Source of the DNA: an uncultured Opitutales bacterium
GTDB lineage: Bacteria; Verrucomicrobiota; Verrucomicrobiia; Opitutales; Coraliomargaritaceae
DNA: 64,000 nucleotides
Assembly (NCBI GenBank): GCA_937775295.1
Contig: CALKBZ010000008.1
Coordinates: 26,592-90,591, forward strand
Reading direction: 5' to 3'
In this document: positions 46,536 to 54,802 of the stretch, one piece after another
How positions within the stretch are numbered: position 1 is the stretch's first letter
How the letters are laid out: every line of letters starts with the position of its first letter
Translations under genes and position numbers: made by a program
The notes under the pieces: model-generated
What the model was told of the DNA's origin: nothing
Seen by the model: the letters and a program-made list of their open reading frames with translations, nothing else
Database searches by the model: none

Positions 46536-47470
46536 CTAAGACTCGGATAACTGCGATACTTTTTCGTAAAGCTCCCTCAGATGCTTGAGACTCAAATCCA
46601 AAATCGGCTCAAACATGAAAGAGTTTAGATGGATATTCGAGCTCACAGTAATACTGACACTTTCTAGAATTTGTCGCGTTCTCTGTGAGCATATCGGATT
46701 CTGCCGAAAATACTCCGGTAACATTTTACCGAAAATCTTCTGAGTAGACCAATAATCAGGATCTCCGAGGATACGGCGTGATTCCTCAGTAATGAACTGA
46801 TCCGCTTTGCTGGATTAAACACTCCACGCTTAAAGGGAGATCTCTCTTGCTCAAAAATATCGCCATACGCCTCTCCAAAAGCACGCGCACTCTCGATAAA
46901 AACAGCACTTTGCAGTATCTCCAGTGAATCCTCGGACAGAATATCTTGATATTTAAAACCCGACGACTCTGCGTCTCCCGATAAACCAAGACCAGATAAC
47001 AGTGAAAACAAATCAGTCGCGTCAAAATCACTCAACAGGACTTGCTCAATCTCATCTTTGGCTATCCCAGACTTCCGATTCAAACGGCTAACTAGGCTCT
47101 TTTTACTTTTCTCAAGTGTCAGATAGATTTCATCAAAGCGCTTCTTTTCTGCTGGGTTCACCAGTATCGCAGTAATCGATTCAGGCTCACGTTCAATATC
47201 AGGAGCAGAATACAGCATATAAATTTACTCCGGCGCCACAGCACGACCGTCCGCTTCAAGCACCCATGATGACGCCCGATTATATCGTTCGTCCTTCGGC
47301 TCATGTCCTTTACTCAATTGATAAAAAGACTTGGCGAAAGAAGTCTTCATCGAGCCATTTGGCGCATAAATGGCAATCGCTCGTCCATTATCAGTATTCT
47401 AAAAATGAAGATCCTGGTTCAATTCGCGGATACCGTAACAGTTAGTGAACTTGATTTTCAGTTTCTTCAT
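46536..47470 (-). pseudogene. Decayed P-loop ATPase of an accessory or defence type
   Basis: From ATG at 47470 the frame reads MKKLKIKFTNCYGIRELNQD, stop TAG at 47401-47399, then AIAIYAPNGSMKTSFAKSFY with a variant Walker A (A-P-N-G-S-M-K-T), a second stop TAA at 47227-47225, then 184 codons with a Lys/Glu-rich coiled coil and ERSPFKRGVFNPAKR. Near 46820 the frame shifts and continues as DQFITEESRRILGDPDYWST ... SFMFEPILDLSLKHLREL to 46536. At least three lesions, and probably an internal deletion. N-terminal layout is that of RecF/SMC-like ATPases often found in accessory islands; exact family not recognised. Confidence 0.7.
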
Positions 47471-47492
47471 CATCTTTCCCTAAATAACTCGA

Positions 47493-48803
47493 TTACTCCT
47501 CCGGCTTCGGCAACGCAGGGATCTTCTCGATCACCTTCACTTCGGGAGGCTCAGCAGCCGACGCACTATCAAGCGCTTGAAATTTTTTCGCAGTTGAGAG
47601 CAGTCGCGTCTCTACGGAACTGACGGCCTTATTGTAATGCTCCACGGATTGTCCGAGGCTCTTGCCAACCTTCGCAAAGTGCCCAGCAACGACACCGATG
47701 CGGTCGTAGAGTTCTTTGCCTAGCGCGGCGATTTCTTTGGCTTCGCGGGCGATGGCTTCTTGCTGCCAGCCGTAAGCGATCGCCTTGAGCAGGGCGATGA
47801 GCGTGGTTGGCGTCGCAAGGATGACTTTATTGAGTACACCCAGCTCGATCAGCTGTGGATCTTGCTCCAAGGCAGCACTGAAGATGGTTTCGTTGGGAAT
47901 GAATAACACCACGAACTCTGGGGCATTGTCGAATTTGTCCCAGTAGGTCTTGGCCGACAGCCCCTTAATATGATCCCGAACATGGCGTGCGTGCGCCTGC
48001 ATGCGCTCCTTCTGCACGTCCGGATCTTCGGATTGCAGTGCATCGAGGTAAGCTGCGAGTGGCACTTTAGAATCGACCACCACCACACGCTCGTTCGGCA
48101 GGCGAATCAACATGTCCGGCCGCAAACGTTGCCCATCGGCAGTCTCGACCGATGCCTGTTCTTCGAAGTCACAATAGTTGATCATGCCCGCCATCTCGAC
48201 AGTGCGGCGTAGCTGCATTTCGCCCCATTGCCCACGGACTTGCGGCGCACGCAGCGCCTGCACCAAGCTACCAGTGGTGCGGCTCAGCTGCACCTGCGAC
48301 TCGGCCAGTTGCTGCAGCTGCTGCTTCAGGCTGGCATCTGTCTGTGTGCGGCGCTCTTCGATCTGGGAAACACGCTCATTGAAGATCTTCAGCGCCTCGC
48401 CAACTGGCTCGACCGTCTGGTTGATCGCTTGCTGGCGTTTCTCCAGATCGCCCTTCGCACCTTCTTGATATTTCTCCAATGTGGTCTTGGCTAGATTCAG
48501 GAAGGACTCGTTGTTTTTTGACAAGGCCTCCGCAGAGAGCGCTTTAAAGCTATCCTGCAATTCGGTCTTCGCCTGCTCAAGCAGCGCAAGCTTCTCCGCT
48601 GCCGCCTTTAACTCTGCCTCCCGCTGGGCTTCAACCCTTGCCAGCGCTTCCTTGGCAGCCGCTCCATCACCGCGAACTGCCTGTAACTCCGCCTGCACGC
48701 TAGCCAACGCGGCATCCGAGCGGATATGGCCACTCCGTAACAAAGCAAAGACCAAGCCCGCCCCCACAAAAAGCCCAACGACTAACGCAACGATTAATTC
48801 CAT
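47493..48803 (-). CDS. rmuC: DNA recombination protein RmuC
   Basis: 436 residues: an N-terminal membrane helix (MELIVALVVGLFVGAGLVFALL), a long coiled coil (about 25-150), then the RmuC nuclease-like domain with QVRGQWGEMQLRRTVEMAGM, RPDMLIRLPNERVVVVDSKVPL and FVVLFIPNETIFSAAL. It limits inversion of repeats in E. coli. The start at 48803 gives the membrane helix at the terminus. The last 47 codons are duplicated about 1.2 kb downstream at 46328-46471, beyond a decayed ATPase gene. Confidence 0.92.
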   Translation of the reverse strand: MELIVALVVGLFVGAGLVFALLRSGHIRSDAALASVQAELQAVRGDGAAAKEALARVEAQREAELKAAAEKLALLEQAKTELQDSFKALSAEALSKNNESFLNLAKTTLEKYQEGAKGDLEKRQQAINQTVEPVGEALKIFNERVSQIEERRTQTDASLKQQLQQLAESQVQLSRTTGSLVQALRAPQVRGQWGEMQLRRTVEMAGMINYCDFEEQASVETADGQRLRPDMLIRLPNERVVVVDSKVPLAAYLDALQSEDPDVQKERMQAHARHVRDHIKGLSAKTYWDKFDNAPEFVVLFIPNETIFSAALEQDPQLIELGVLNKVILATPTTLIALLKAIAYGWQQEAIAREAKEIAALGKELYDRIGVVAGHFAKVGKSLGQSVEHYNKAVSSVETRLLSTAKKFQALDSASAAEPPEVKVIEKIPALPKPEE

Positions 48804-48946
48804 GCGCCCACACAAGGCGTGTTTCGCAAAACTGGCAACGGCGGAATTATACTGGCGCGCATCATATTTCGTGATTTTGGAAGGCTAGAGAATAGCTTGC
48901 TCGAAACGTAGCCGCAGACCAACAAGCACCCCACGATGGAGTCTCC

Positions 48947-49157
48947 CGCAGAGGCGCGGAGGCGCAGAGTTTCCTAAGACGAATCAAATCAAAACATAAT
49001 AAGAATATCACAAAACAACTATAACTGAGGAAAATGCCCAAGTCCACAACCTGCTAGCTCTGCGCCCCTGCGCCTCCGCGCGACGGAGGCCGTCATCGCG
49101 ATGGGTTTCTCAACGGACGTCTCCACTGCGCCCCTGCGCCTCCGCGCGACGGAGGCC
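48947..49157. repeat. CTGCGCCTCCGCG repeats, two direct and one inverted
   Basis: Direct 31-base copies at 49061-49091 and 49127-49157 (TGCGCCCCTGCGCCTCCGCG then CGACGGAGGCC) with a 66-base step, and an inverted relative at 48947-48970 (CGCGGAGGCGCAGAG). They fill much of the 645-base gap 48804-49448 between divergent rmuC and the SOUL gene. The bases between 49092 and 49230 also contain an inverted TCTCAACG/CGTTGAG pair. No gene is supported here. Confidence 0.9.
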
Positions 49158-49448
49158 TGCCGTAGATGGCGTAGCAAAACAGCAGAGCAAGAGCTACCAC
49201 AATTAATCTCGCGTAGAGACGTTGAGCCATCTTGCAGCACTCTCCGCCATCGCAGTCTCATGATCGAAACGACTTCGCCAATACGCTCCACTTTGAGAGC
49301 CGCTTCATTCATTCTGTTTTCACAAATCTTTATGCGCGGCAGTATAAAGCGACTTGTAAGGTTTGCCGCCGAAATCTGTTTTTTAATACTATTGTTCGTG
49401 CGGTTTGCACAAAACTGCCGCATACTACTATCCTGATTACCCCATCCC

Positions 49449-50000
49449 ATGAAACTCGTTCAACTCACAATTCTAACTCTGCTTCTTTTTCAACCCATGT
49501 CTGCTTACGAAAGCGCTTTCGCTCGAACTGACGTCGGTACCATCGAGATCAAAACGATCCCCGCGGCGCGACTGCTCGCCTCTCAATCCGACAAAAGCTA
49601 TTTCGAGTCCAACAACGGACTCTTTCGCCCGTTGTTTCGCTATATTCAAGCCAACGACATCGCCATGACCACACCCGTCGAAGCGGCGATCGAAACTGGC
49701 ACCATGTACTTCTATGTCGGCTCCGATTACGCCGACTTAGAGCTCAAAGACACTGACGAAGTCACCATCATTGAACTCCCAGAACGCACCGTCCTGAGCC
49801 TTGGCGTGCGCGGCGGGTACAGCGCCAAAAACTTCAACAACGCCCAAGCACAGCTACTCACGCACCTATCCGTGCAGGATCAATGGCTCGCCGCCGGCCC
49901 TGCGCGTGCGATTTATTGGAATAGCCCCTTCATGCCCGGTATCTTCAAACGCTCCGAGGTGCACATCTCGGTGACTAAAAGTACCAGCGAGGCCGAGTAG
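49449..50000 (+). CDS. SOUL heme-binding family protein, secreted
   Basis: 183 residues with a signal peptide (MKLVQLTILTLLLFQPMSA) and a SOUL/HEBP barrel: VGTIEIKTIPAARLLAS, FRPLFRYIQANDIAMTTPVEA and the C-terminal YWNSPFMPGIFKRSEVHI. Family members bind heme or tetrapyrroles; bacterial ones are uncharacterised. Expected in the periplasm. Convergent with the small gene at 50008; it stands alone. Confidence 0.85.
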   Translation: MKLVQLTILTLLLFQPMSAYESAFARTDVGTIEIKTIPAARLLASQSDKSYFESNNGLFRPLFRYIQANDIAMTTPVEAAIETGTMYFYVGSDYADLELKDTDEVTIIELPERTVLSLGVRGGYSAKNFNNAQAQLLTHLSVQDQWLAAGPARAIYWNSPFMPGIFKRSEVHISVTKSTSEAE

Positions 50001-50007
50001 CACTCAG

Positions 50008-50214
50008 CTACAGCTTCCAATGGGTTCCTTCAAAGCGAACAGGCTTCGTTCCCTTATATAATTTCGCAGCCTCAGTCGCAAAACGGGCATAGCGTTCACG
50101 GGCTTCAGTCGTCGGAGCAACGATGCGCTCGTTGTAGCTCAATGGCGGCTCGTCCACTGGGACACTCGCCACGCGCAACCATTCAGCACGCTCACTCTCC
50201 GTTAAATTCGCCAT
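50008..50214 (-). CDS. Small protein downstream of a nucleotidyltransferase gene, unknown
   Basis: 68 residues, hydrophilic and helical (LTESERAEWLRVAS, TEARERYARFATEAAKLY). Its start overlaps the end of the nucleotidyltransferase frame by 23 bases, so the two form a coupled pair, an arrangement seen in AbiE/MNT-HEPN-like toxin-antitoxin pairs; this protein has no HEPN or antitoxin motif that I recognise. Confidence 0.55.
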   Translation of the reverse strand: MANLTESERAEWLRVASVPVDEPPLSYNERIVAPTTEARERYARFATEAAKLYKGTKPVRFEGTHWKL

Positions 50215-50766
50215 ACCAGACTTTCATCTCCTGAACTCGGTCCGTCAAACCAAAGAGAGTCAAATAGTCAGTCAACAAATTCCAATCCAGAGCTAATTGC
50301 TGCTCAGCGGAGACTTCGACCAACATCCGTATATCTGACCAATCCTTGGTCACCCGCCTAGGGTTATTCACCGTCGCTTGCACCTTGAGCCCTAAAATAT
50401 CCTCCACCTGAACCACCGGTAAAGTCACGCCCCCTGCAACCGAAAGCCGATCAGCACGCTCCAGCATACCAAGTGTAGGCCCCCGAAATGCGTGCAAAAT
50501 ATCAATCCGCCCCAAACTCAGATGATCTGAGGTGTAGTGGGATGCGTTCTCATTACGAAACGCCCTAGTATAGCCCAAATCGCAAAGATCTCATCACTCC
50601 GATCCAAATCATCTAACATCAAGATAAACTCCGAATCGATCGTAGCACGCGGCACCCCTCGCAGAGCCATCGCAAAGCCACCAATCAAAGCATATCTGAC
50701 CGACGCCTCATCCAAGGCGCGACACACACTGTCGATCACTTTAACAAAATCCATCTCAGCAAACAT
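50192..50766 (-). pseudogene. Nucleotidyltransferase-fold gene with a single-base frameshift
   Basis: The 5' frame (from 50766) gives VRYALIGGFAMALRGVPRAT, the G-G-x-A nucleotidyltransferase entry, then LDDLDRSDEIFAIW. The correct continuation lies in the next frame from about 50578: LGYTRAFRNENASHYTS, RIDILHAFRGPTLGML, VVQVEDILGLKVQA and LFGLTDRVQEM. The junction reads GCGATTTGGGC; adding one T (GCGATTTTGGGC) restores A-I-L-G-Y in one frame of about 191 residues. It is either a real lost base in a T-run, a phase-variable tract, or a sequencing error. Confidence 0.82.
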
Positions 50767-50854
50767 GGGAAACCACGAACTCGACGAAGTCCACGCCGAA
50801 ATCCATTCGCCCTAAAGCTTTACAAGCACTCGTCGCAGTTTCAGTTTCCCCTAC

Positions 50855-51436
50855 ATGCTTTTAAGAGTCACACAATACGGCGAACCCATCCTACGCAAAA
50901 TCGGCAACCCCATCACAGAATTTGATGCCGCACTCGCGCAACTCGCCGACGACATGGTCGACACCATGTATGACGAAGACGGCATCGGCCTGGCCGCGCA
51001 GCAAGTTGGCCTCGCACTCCAATTCTGCGTGATGGACGTGCGCCCACCCGAAGGCGAAAAGCCCGAGTTCGATTACAGCTTCGACGGCAAACAGCCGCCA
51101 CTCGACCTGATTATGCCGATTGCCTTGGCAAATCCGAAGGTCACTGTCATCGACCCAAGTGAGGATGTTTACGAAGAAGGCTGCCTCTCCTTTCCCGACG
51201 TACGCGGCAAAGTCGCCCGCCCGATTGGCGTGCGTTGCGAGTATCAAGACACTGAAGGCAACACACACGTGCTCGAAGCCACAGGCCTACTCGGCCGCTG
51301 CATCCTGCATGAGACCGACCACCTCAACGGCGAACTCTTTATCGAAAAAATGGACAAACGTGATCTGCAGCGTATGGCCACACGTATCAAAAAGATCAAG
51401 CGCACCAGCCGCGACTTTTTAAAGATGCAGCGATAG
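50855..51436 (+). CDS. def: Peptide deformylase
   Basis: A 193-residue metalloenzyme removing formyl from nascent N-terminal Met. All three motifs are present: GIGLAAQQ near 43-50, EEGCLSFP near 107, and the metal site HETDHLNG near 150 (H-E-x-x-H). It is not followed by fmt. The 3' end overlaps by some bases the tail of a formamidase remnant on the opposite strand. Confidence 0.96.
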   Translation: MLLRVTQYGEPILRKIGNPITEFDAALAQLADDMVDTMYDEDGIGLAAQQVGLALQFCVMDVRPPEGEKPEFDYSFDGKQPPLDLIMPIALANPKVTVIDPSEDVYEEGCLSFPDVRGKVARPIGVRCEYQDTEGNTHVLEATGLLGRCILHETDHLNGELFIEKMDKRDLQRMATRIKKIKRTSRDFLKMQR

Positions 51437-51889
51437 GCACCATCGATTTGGAAATTGAAAACCCAGCGATTTCGGAATATTGACAAGACTACTGATATGT
51501 CCCTCGATTGGTGCTGTGCCCAAGATCGCATATGCTTGCTCTCCCGTGTATCCGAATTTCTTCATATACTCGATCGCATTGAGGCAGGCCTGGCGGTAAG
51601 CGACATTCACATCCAAGTAATGTTGCTTACCATTCTCATCGACTGAGATACCTTCGAAGATCAGATAATTACTGTAGCGAGGCTCCATTGGACTCGGCTC
51701 AAAAATCGGATTAATCACTCCGTATTTCTCAACGCCCTTCTTGATCTAGCTCACGCGAATATCAAGATAGCCAGCCATCTCGATCGCACCACAGAACGTG
51801 ATCTCTCCATCACCTTGCGAGAAGTGAAGATTTTTCATCGAGATCCCACCTTCGCAGAAACTCTGGTTATCGGGGTGGCTCAGGATGTT
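51419..51889 (-). pseudogene. fmdA: C-terminal remnant of formamidase/acetamidase
   Basis: One frame reads FCEGGISMKNLHFSQGDGEI, TFCGAIEMAGYLDIRVS, stop TAG at 51748-51746, then IKKGVEKYGVINPIFEPSPM, YLIFEGISVDENGKQHYLDV, NVAYRQACLNAIEYMKKFGY and ILGTAPIEGHIS. This is the C-terminal part of the FmdA family, which releases ammonia from formamide. The N-terminal half is missing (a stop lies just upstream, at about 51908) and the last residues are atypical. Its place directly behind the urease operon suggests a former amide-nitrogen module. Confidence 0.87.
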
Positions 51890-51942
51890 GCACAAAACTT
51901 ATTTTCAAATATGTCGACATAAACGAAGGTGATGAATCTCAC

Positions 51943-52803
51943 TCAATGGAAAAAGGTCTGCGCACGTTGTAGCGCGTGCGGAAAGACGAGCTTTGAATGT
52001 GCGATCAACAGGCTTCGAACCGAAAAGATAGCTTTGCGTAAACTGATCCCATCTTTCGCCAGAAGCTTCACACCTAACCCACCCTCACGTAGTGGACTCG
52101 CTCCGATCACCGCATCTGCGATCTCAAGATCATGCAGCGCTTGCACCAATCCATCCAACGGCTCAGGCGTTAAATAATACAGACTAGCGTAGTTCCCTGA
52201 TGGATACAACTCACGCCAATCCGACAAATCGCCACGTTCAGGCACGCAGGTGAAATTCTCATATGAGAGTAGCTTCTTCTCTCGATAAATACGCAGGCTC
52301 GAACGCCACTCGGAAAATTCAAACCATTCACCAAAGGCAGCACGCCCCGGAGAAACTACTTCACACAGCAGCACGGTGGCATCCGCAGCAACATCCAATC
52401 GCGTGATTTGCCGCAGCGCTGCAGCCTTCTGCAGAATCATCGGCGCTGGCCACACATCGAGCACCCCCCCAGCCTCGACCGTATAATGCTGGTCCACCTG
52501 CGCATATCCAGAATTCATCGTATGCACGCGGCACGCCGCCGGGCTAATCAGCGCCGCTTTCGCGCCCGCGGCAACAGTCGCAACGACTTCGAGTCGATCG
52601 CCATCGAGCAAGCCAGCAGTCGGGCTAGTTAAAATACTAATCGCCCAATCCTTCTCGTGGTATGCCTTCGCCAAATACAGCGGCGGACGCACCCATTGCT
52701 GGGTCAAACGCGTACCAACATCCGCTCGATGCGTATAGCCTAAGCGCGCGCCACCCAATACTGCGGGACGCGTTGCTACAGCCTCTGTCGAAATCGCGGC
52801 CAT
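51943..52803 (-). CDS. ureD: Urease accessory protein UreD
   Basis: 286 residues, the scaffold that docks UreF/UreG on apo-urease. Seen are QQWVRPPLYLAKAYHEKDW, ISPAACRVHTMNSGYAQVDQ, WPAPMILQKAAALRQ, VVSPGRAAFGEWFEF, and a C-terminal KLLAKDGISLRKAIFSVRSL. The ATG at 52803 overlaps the ureG stop (TAATG). Last gene of the urt-ure operon; ureD at the end rather than the start is one of several known orders. Confidence 0.9.
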   Translation of the reverse strand: MAAISTEAVATRPAVLGGARLGYTHRADVGTRLTQQWVRPPLYLAKAYHEKDWAISILTSPTAGLLDGDRLEVVATVAAGAKAALISPAACRVHTMNSGYAQVDQHYTVEAGGVLDVWPAPMILQKAAALRQITRLDVAADATVLLCEVVSPGRAAFGEWFEFSEWRSSLRIYREKKLLSYENFTCVPERGDLSDWRELYPSGNYASLYYLTPEPLDGLVQALHDLEIADAVIGASPLREGGLGVKLLAKDGISLRKAIFSVRSLLIAHSKLVFPHALQRAQTFFH

Positions 52804-53435
52804 TATGATTTGATCGCAAAGAAACACTCCTGCTCCAGCCACGCGACGACATCATCGAGCCCCTTATAGCTCTTCAAGTCGCAAAAAACAAAAGGACGCT
52901 CACCACGTTGGATCTTAGAATCGCGATCCATCACATCGAGATCGGCGCCGACATAGGGCGCGAGCTCGGTCTTGTTAATAATCATCAAATCTGAGAAGCG
53001 AATCGCGGGCCCGCCCTTGCGCGGAATTTTATCACCTTCGGCGACGTCGATCACGTAGATGAATGCATCCACTAAATCCGGCGAAAACGTGGCCGACAAA
53101 TTATCGCCACCACTCTCCAGCAACACCACTTGAGTATCTGGATGACGCGTAATTAGGTCTTCGATCGCGATTTCATTCATACTCGTATCATCACGAATTG
53201 CAGTGTGTGGGCAGCCGCCAGTCTCGACACCAAGAATACGGCTCGCTTCAAGCTGGCTATTCTTAACCAAGAATTGCTCATCCTCTTTAGTATAAATATC
53301 ATTGGTGATCGCGACCAACTGATAGCGCTGGTGCAACTTCTCGATCAGGCGCAGCAACAACATGCTCTTGCCCGAACCAACGGGGCCACCAATACCAATA
53401 CGAACGGGACGAGGGGAATTAATTGAATCTGTCAT
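52803..53435 (-). CDS. ureG: Urease accessory GTPase UreG
   Basis: 210 residues. The P-loop reads [13 protein letters not shown] (Ser instead of the more common Thr after GK), followed by [29 protein letters not shown] (nickel-site Cys-Pro-His) and [19 protein letters not shown]; the NKTEL guanine motif is present. It delivers nickel with GTP hydrolysis. The start at 53435 is chosen; an upstream ATG would add eight residues. A 22-bp palindrome separates it from ureF. Confidence 0.96.
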   Translation of the reverse strand: MTDSINSPRPVRIGIGGPVGSGKSMLLLRLIEKLHQRYQLVAITNDIYTKEDEQFLVKNSQLEASRILGVETGGCPHTAIRDDTSMNEIAIEDLITRHPDTQVVLLESGGDNLSATFSPDLVDAFIYVIDVAEGDKIPRKGGPAIRFSDLMIINKTELAPYVGADLDVMDRDSKIQRGERPFVFCDLKSYKGLDDVVAWLEQECFFAIKS

Positions 53436-53449
53436 AATAATAAAATGTG

Positions 53450-53505
53450 GAAGCGACACTCTTGTCGCTTTTTGAGCGCAAGCAAAGCGACAGGAGTGTC
53501 GCTTC
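53450..53505. repeat. Long palindrome between ureF and ureG
   Basis: Arms 53450-53471 and 53484-53505 (22 bases, one mismatch; GAAGCGACACTC...GTCGCTTT) with a 12-base loop. A half-copy (GACAGGCGTGTTGCTTCTAC) occurs at 4041-4060. As RNA it forms a very stable stem inside the operon. Confidence 0.92.
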
Positions 53506-53525
53506 TACGCTATTAAATTGAATCT

Positions 53526-54251
53526 TCATGAGATGAATAAGCGCGAGAAAGCCGTCGCGTGGCGGGCTGATTGAATATCAAAAGCAGGGGCAAACCAGCC
53601 CGCTTCAGCACGCTCAACTTGCTGTGAATCGGCTACCCAAGCAGGCAACTGTTCGAGGCCATCGTGCAAAGCCGCTTGCGCCGATTCTGGGCTAATACGG
53701 AGCAACTTCACCGACGCCGAAACAAAGTTAGCAAGACTCTGATAGCCATACGCCATCAGGGCAGCATCCGCCGGCACACCGAGCCGCTCAAACTGAATCG
53801 CCGAAACCACCAAATGATGCCCGTGCACTTCTTTGGCGGCAAAGGCCCGCGCATACTCAGCGATCAATTCACAATCTGGCCACAACTTGTTCAACAAGCG
53901 CAGGCGCCCACGGCCCTGCGTCACACTGGCTCCGCGTAATTCTATGGCCCACTTCCATGCATCAATCTCAGCATCGATTGCATGCACATCTGCCCACTCG
54001 CCTGCCGCTACGGCTTCGCGCAGAAAGCGCAAATACGGCAACTCTAGACGCGCCAACGAAGGCCCGGCATGTGTCTTAAAAAAATGCTCTAAATCCTTGC
54101 CCGAGGTATACCCGCATGCCCCAACCCATTGCTCCAGTCCCATCGAATGCGCATATGCCCCAGTCGGAAACAAAGGGTCAGAAATCTGCAACAATGCAGG
54201 CACCCATGCTGCGGACGTATCCTGATCGAGCGCGTTTGAAGAATTCTTCAT
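53526..54251 (-). CDS. ureF: Urease accessory protein UreF
   Basis: 241 residues, helical. Landmarks are LLQISDPLFPTGAYAHSMGLEQWV near the N-terminus, CGYTSGKDLEHFF, and C-terminal LANFVSASVKLLRISPESAQAAL. It gates GTP hydrolysis of UreG during nickel loading. The start at 54251 (MKNSSNALDQ) is preferred because an ATG at 54290 would translate part of a palindromic repeat. Confidence 0.92.
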   Translation of the reverse strand: MKNSSNALDQDTSAAWVPALLQISDPLFPTGAYAHSMGLEQWVGACGYTSGKDLEHFFKTHAGPSLARLELPYLRFLREAVAAGEWADVHAIDAEIDAWKWAIELRGASVTQGRGRLRLLNKLWPDCELIAEYARAFAAKEVHGHHLVVSAIQFERLGVPADAALMAYGYQSLANFVSASVKLLRISPESAQAALHDGLEQLPAWVADSQQVERAEAGWFAPAFDIQSARHATAFSRLFIS

Positions 54252-54263
54252 CAGTGCGTTTAG

Positions 54264-54328
54264 TGGAGGGAAACGCTCCGTCGTTTCCACACTGCTTCAC
54301 CGCGGCAATGACGGAGCATTGCCCTCCA
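54264..54328. repeat. Palindromic repeat (GACGGAGCATTT family), copy B
   Basis: Arms 54264-54286 (TGGAGGGAAACGCTCCGTCG...) and 54307-54328 (AATGACGGAGCATTGCCCTC...) pair with three mismatches. It is the same unit as at 34922-34981 with arm order reversed. It lies in the ureE-ureF gap. Confidence 0.92.
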
Positions 54329-54350
54329 AAATAAATCGGCAGAGAACATA

Positions 54351-54800
54351 CTAGTGACTGTGCCCATGGTCGTGCGAGTGCGAGTGCCCACCCTGCTTAG
54401 CAGGTTGGAACACGCGCTGCACGCGGTCATAGTGAATGTGCTCGCGATCCAGCATCTGCTCCACCGCAAGATCATCCTGCACCAGCACACCCTCATCACT
54501 GAAGGAGGCCTTGAAATGTAAGTTACCAACCATCCAGCCGATCCAGGCTGCTTGTTGCGCTCCTTTCAGTGCGATCAAAAAACAGTCCTCAGCAGTCTGC
54601 TCGATCACATAGGACTTAGTATCCGTTTCGTAAATACAGTCGCCGTGATTCAGCGACTCGTTGAGATCAAACCCAAAGTCGGTGCCATCGGCAGCCACAC
54701 CCCGCCAACGGCGACGTGCCAACTTATGCCGATCAACTGATACGGCAATGACTGCGCGGCCAGCATGTGAATGAGCGAGTGCTTTAGTAATGAGTTTCAT
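54351..54800 (-). CDS. ureE: Urease nickel metallochaperone UreE
   Basis: 149 residues. The C-terminus HSHSHDHGHSH is a nickel-binding tail, and the metal-binding domain includes YHIGNRH-equivalent WMVGNLHFKASF and DREHIHYDRV. It hands Ni to UreG. The ATG at 54800 is two bases after the ureBC stop; an upstream ATG would read into ureBC. The downstream gap contains a palindromic repeat. Confidence 0.93.
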   Translation of the reverse strand: MKLITKALAHSHAGRAVIAVSVDRHKLARRRWRGVAADGTDFGFDLNESLNHGDCIYETDTKSYVIEQTAEDCFLIALKGAQQAAWIGWMVGNLHFKASFSDEGVLVQDDLAVEQMLDREHIHYDRVQRVFQPAKQGGHSHSHDHGHSH

Positions 54801-54802
54801 TT

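Noticed and set aside
46251..46550. 99-codon plus-strand frame
   Set aside because: It is the antisense of the rmuC 3' duplicate, whose minus-strand reading is clearly homologous to RmuC.
49019..49450. 143-codon minus-strand frame with SVARRRRGA repeats
   Set aside because: It is translated from the GC-rich direct repeats in the rmuC/SOUL gap; no independent support.
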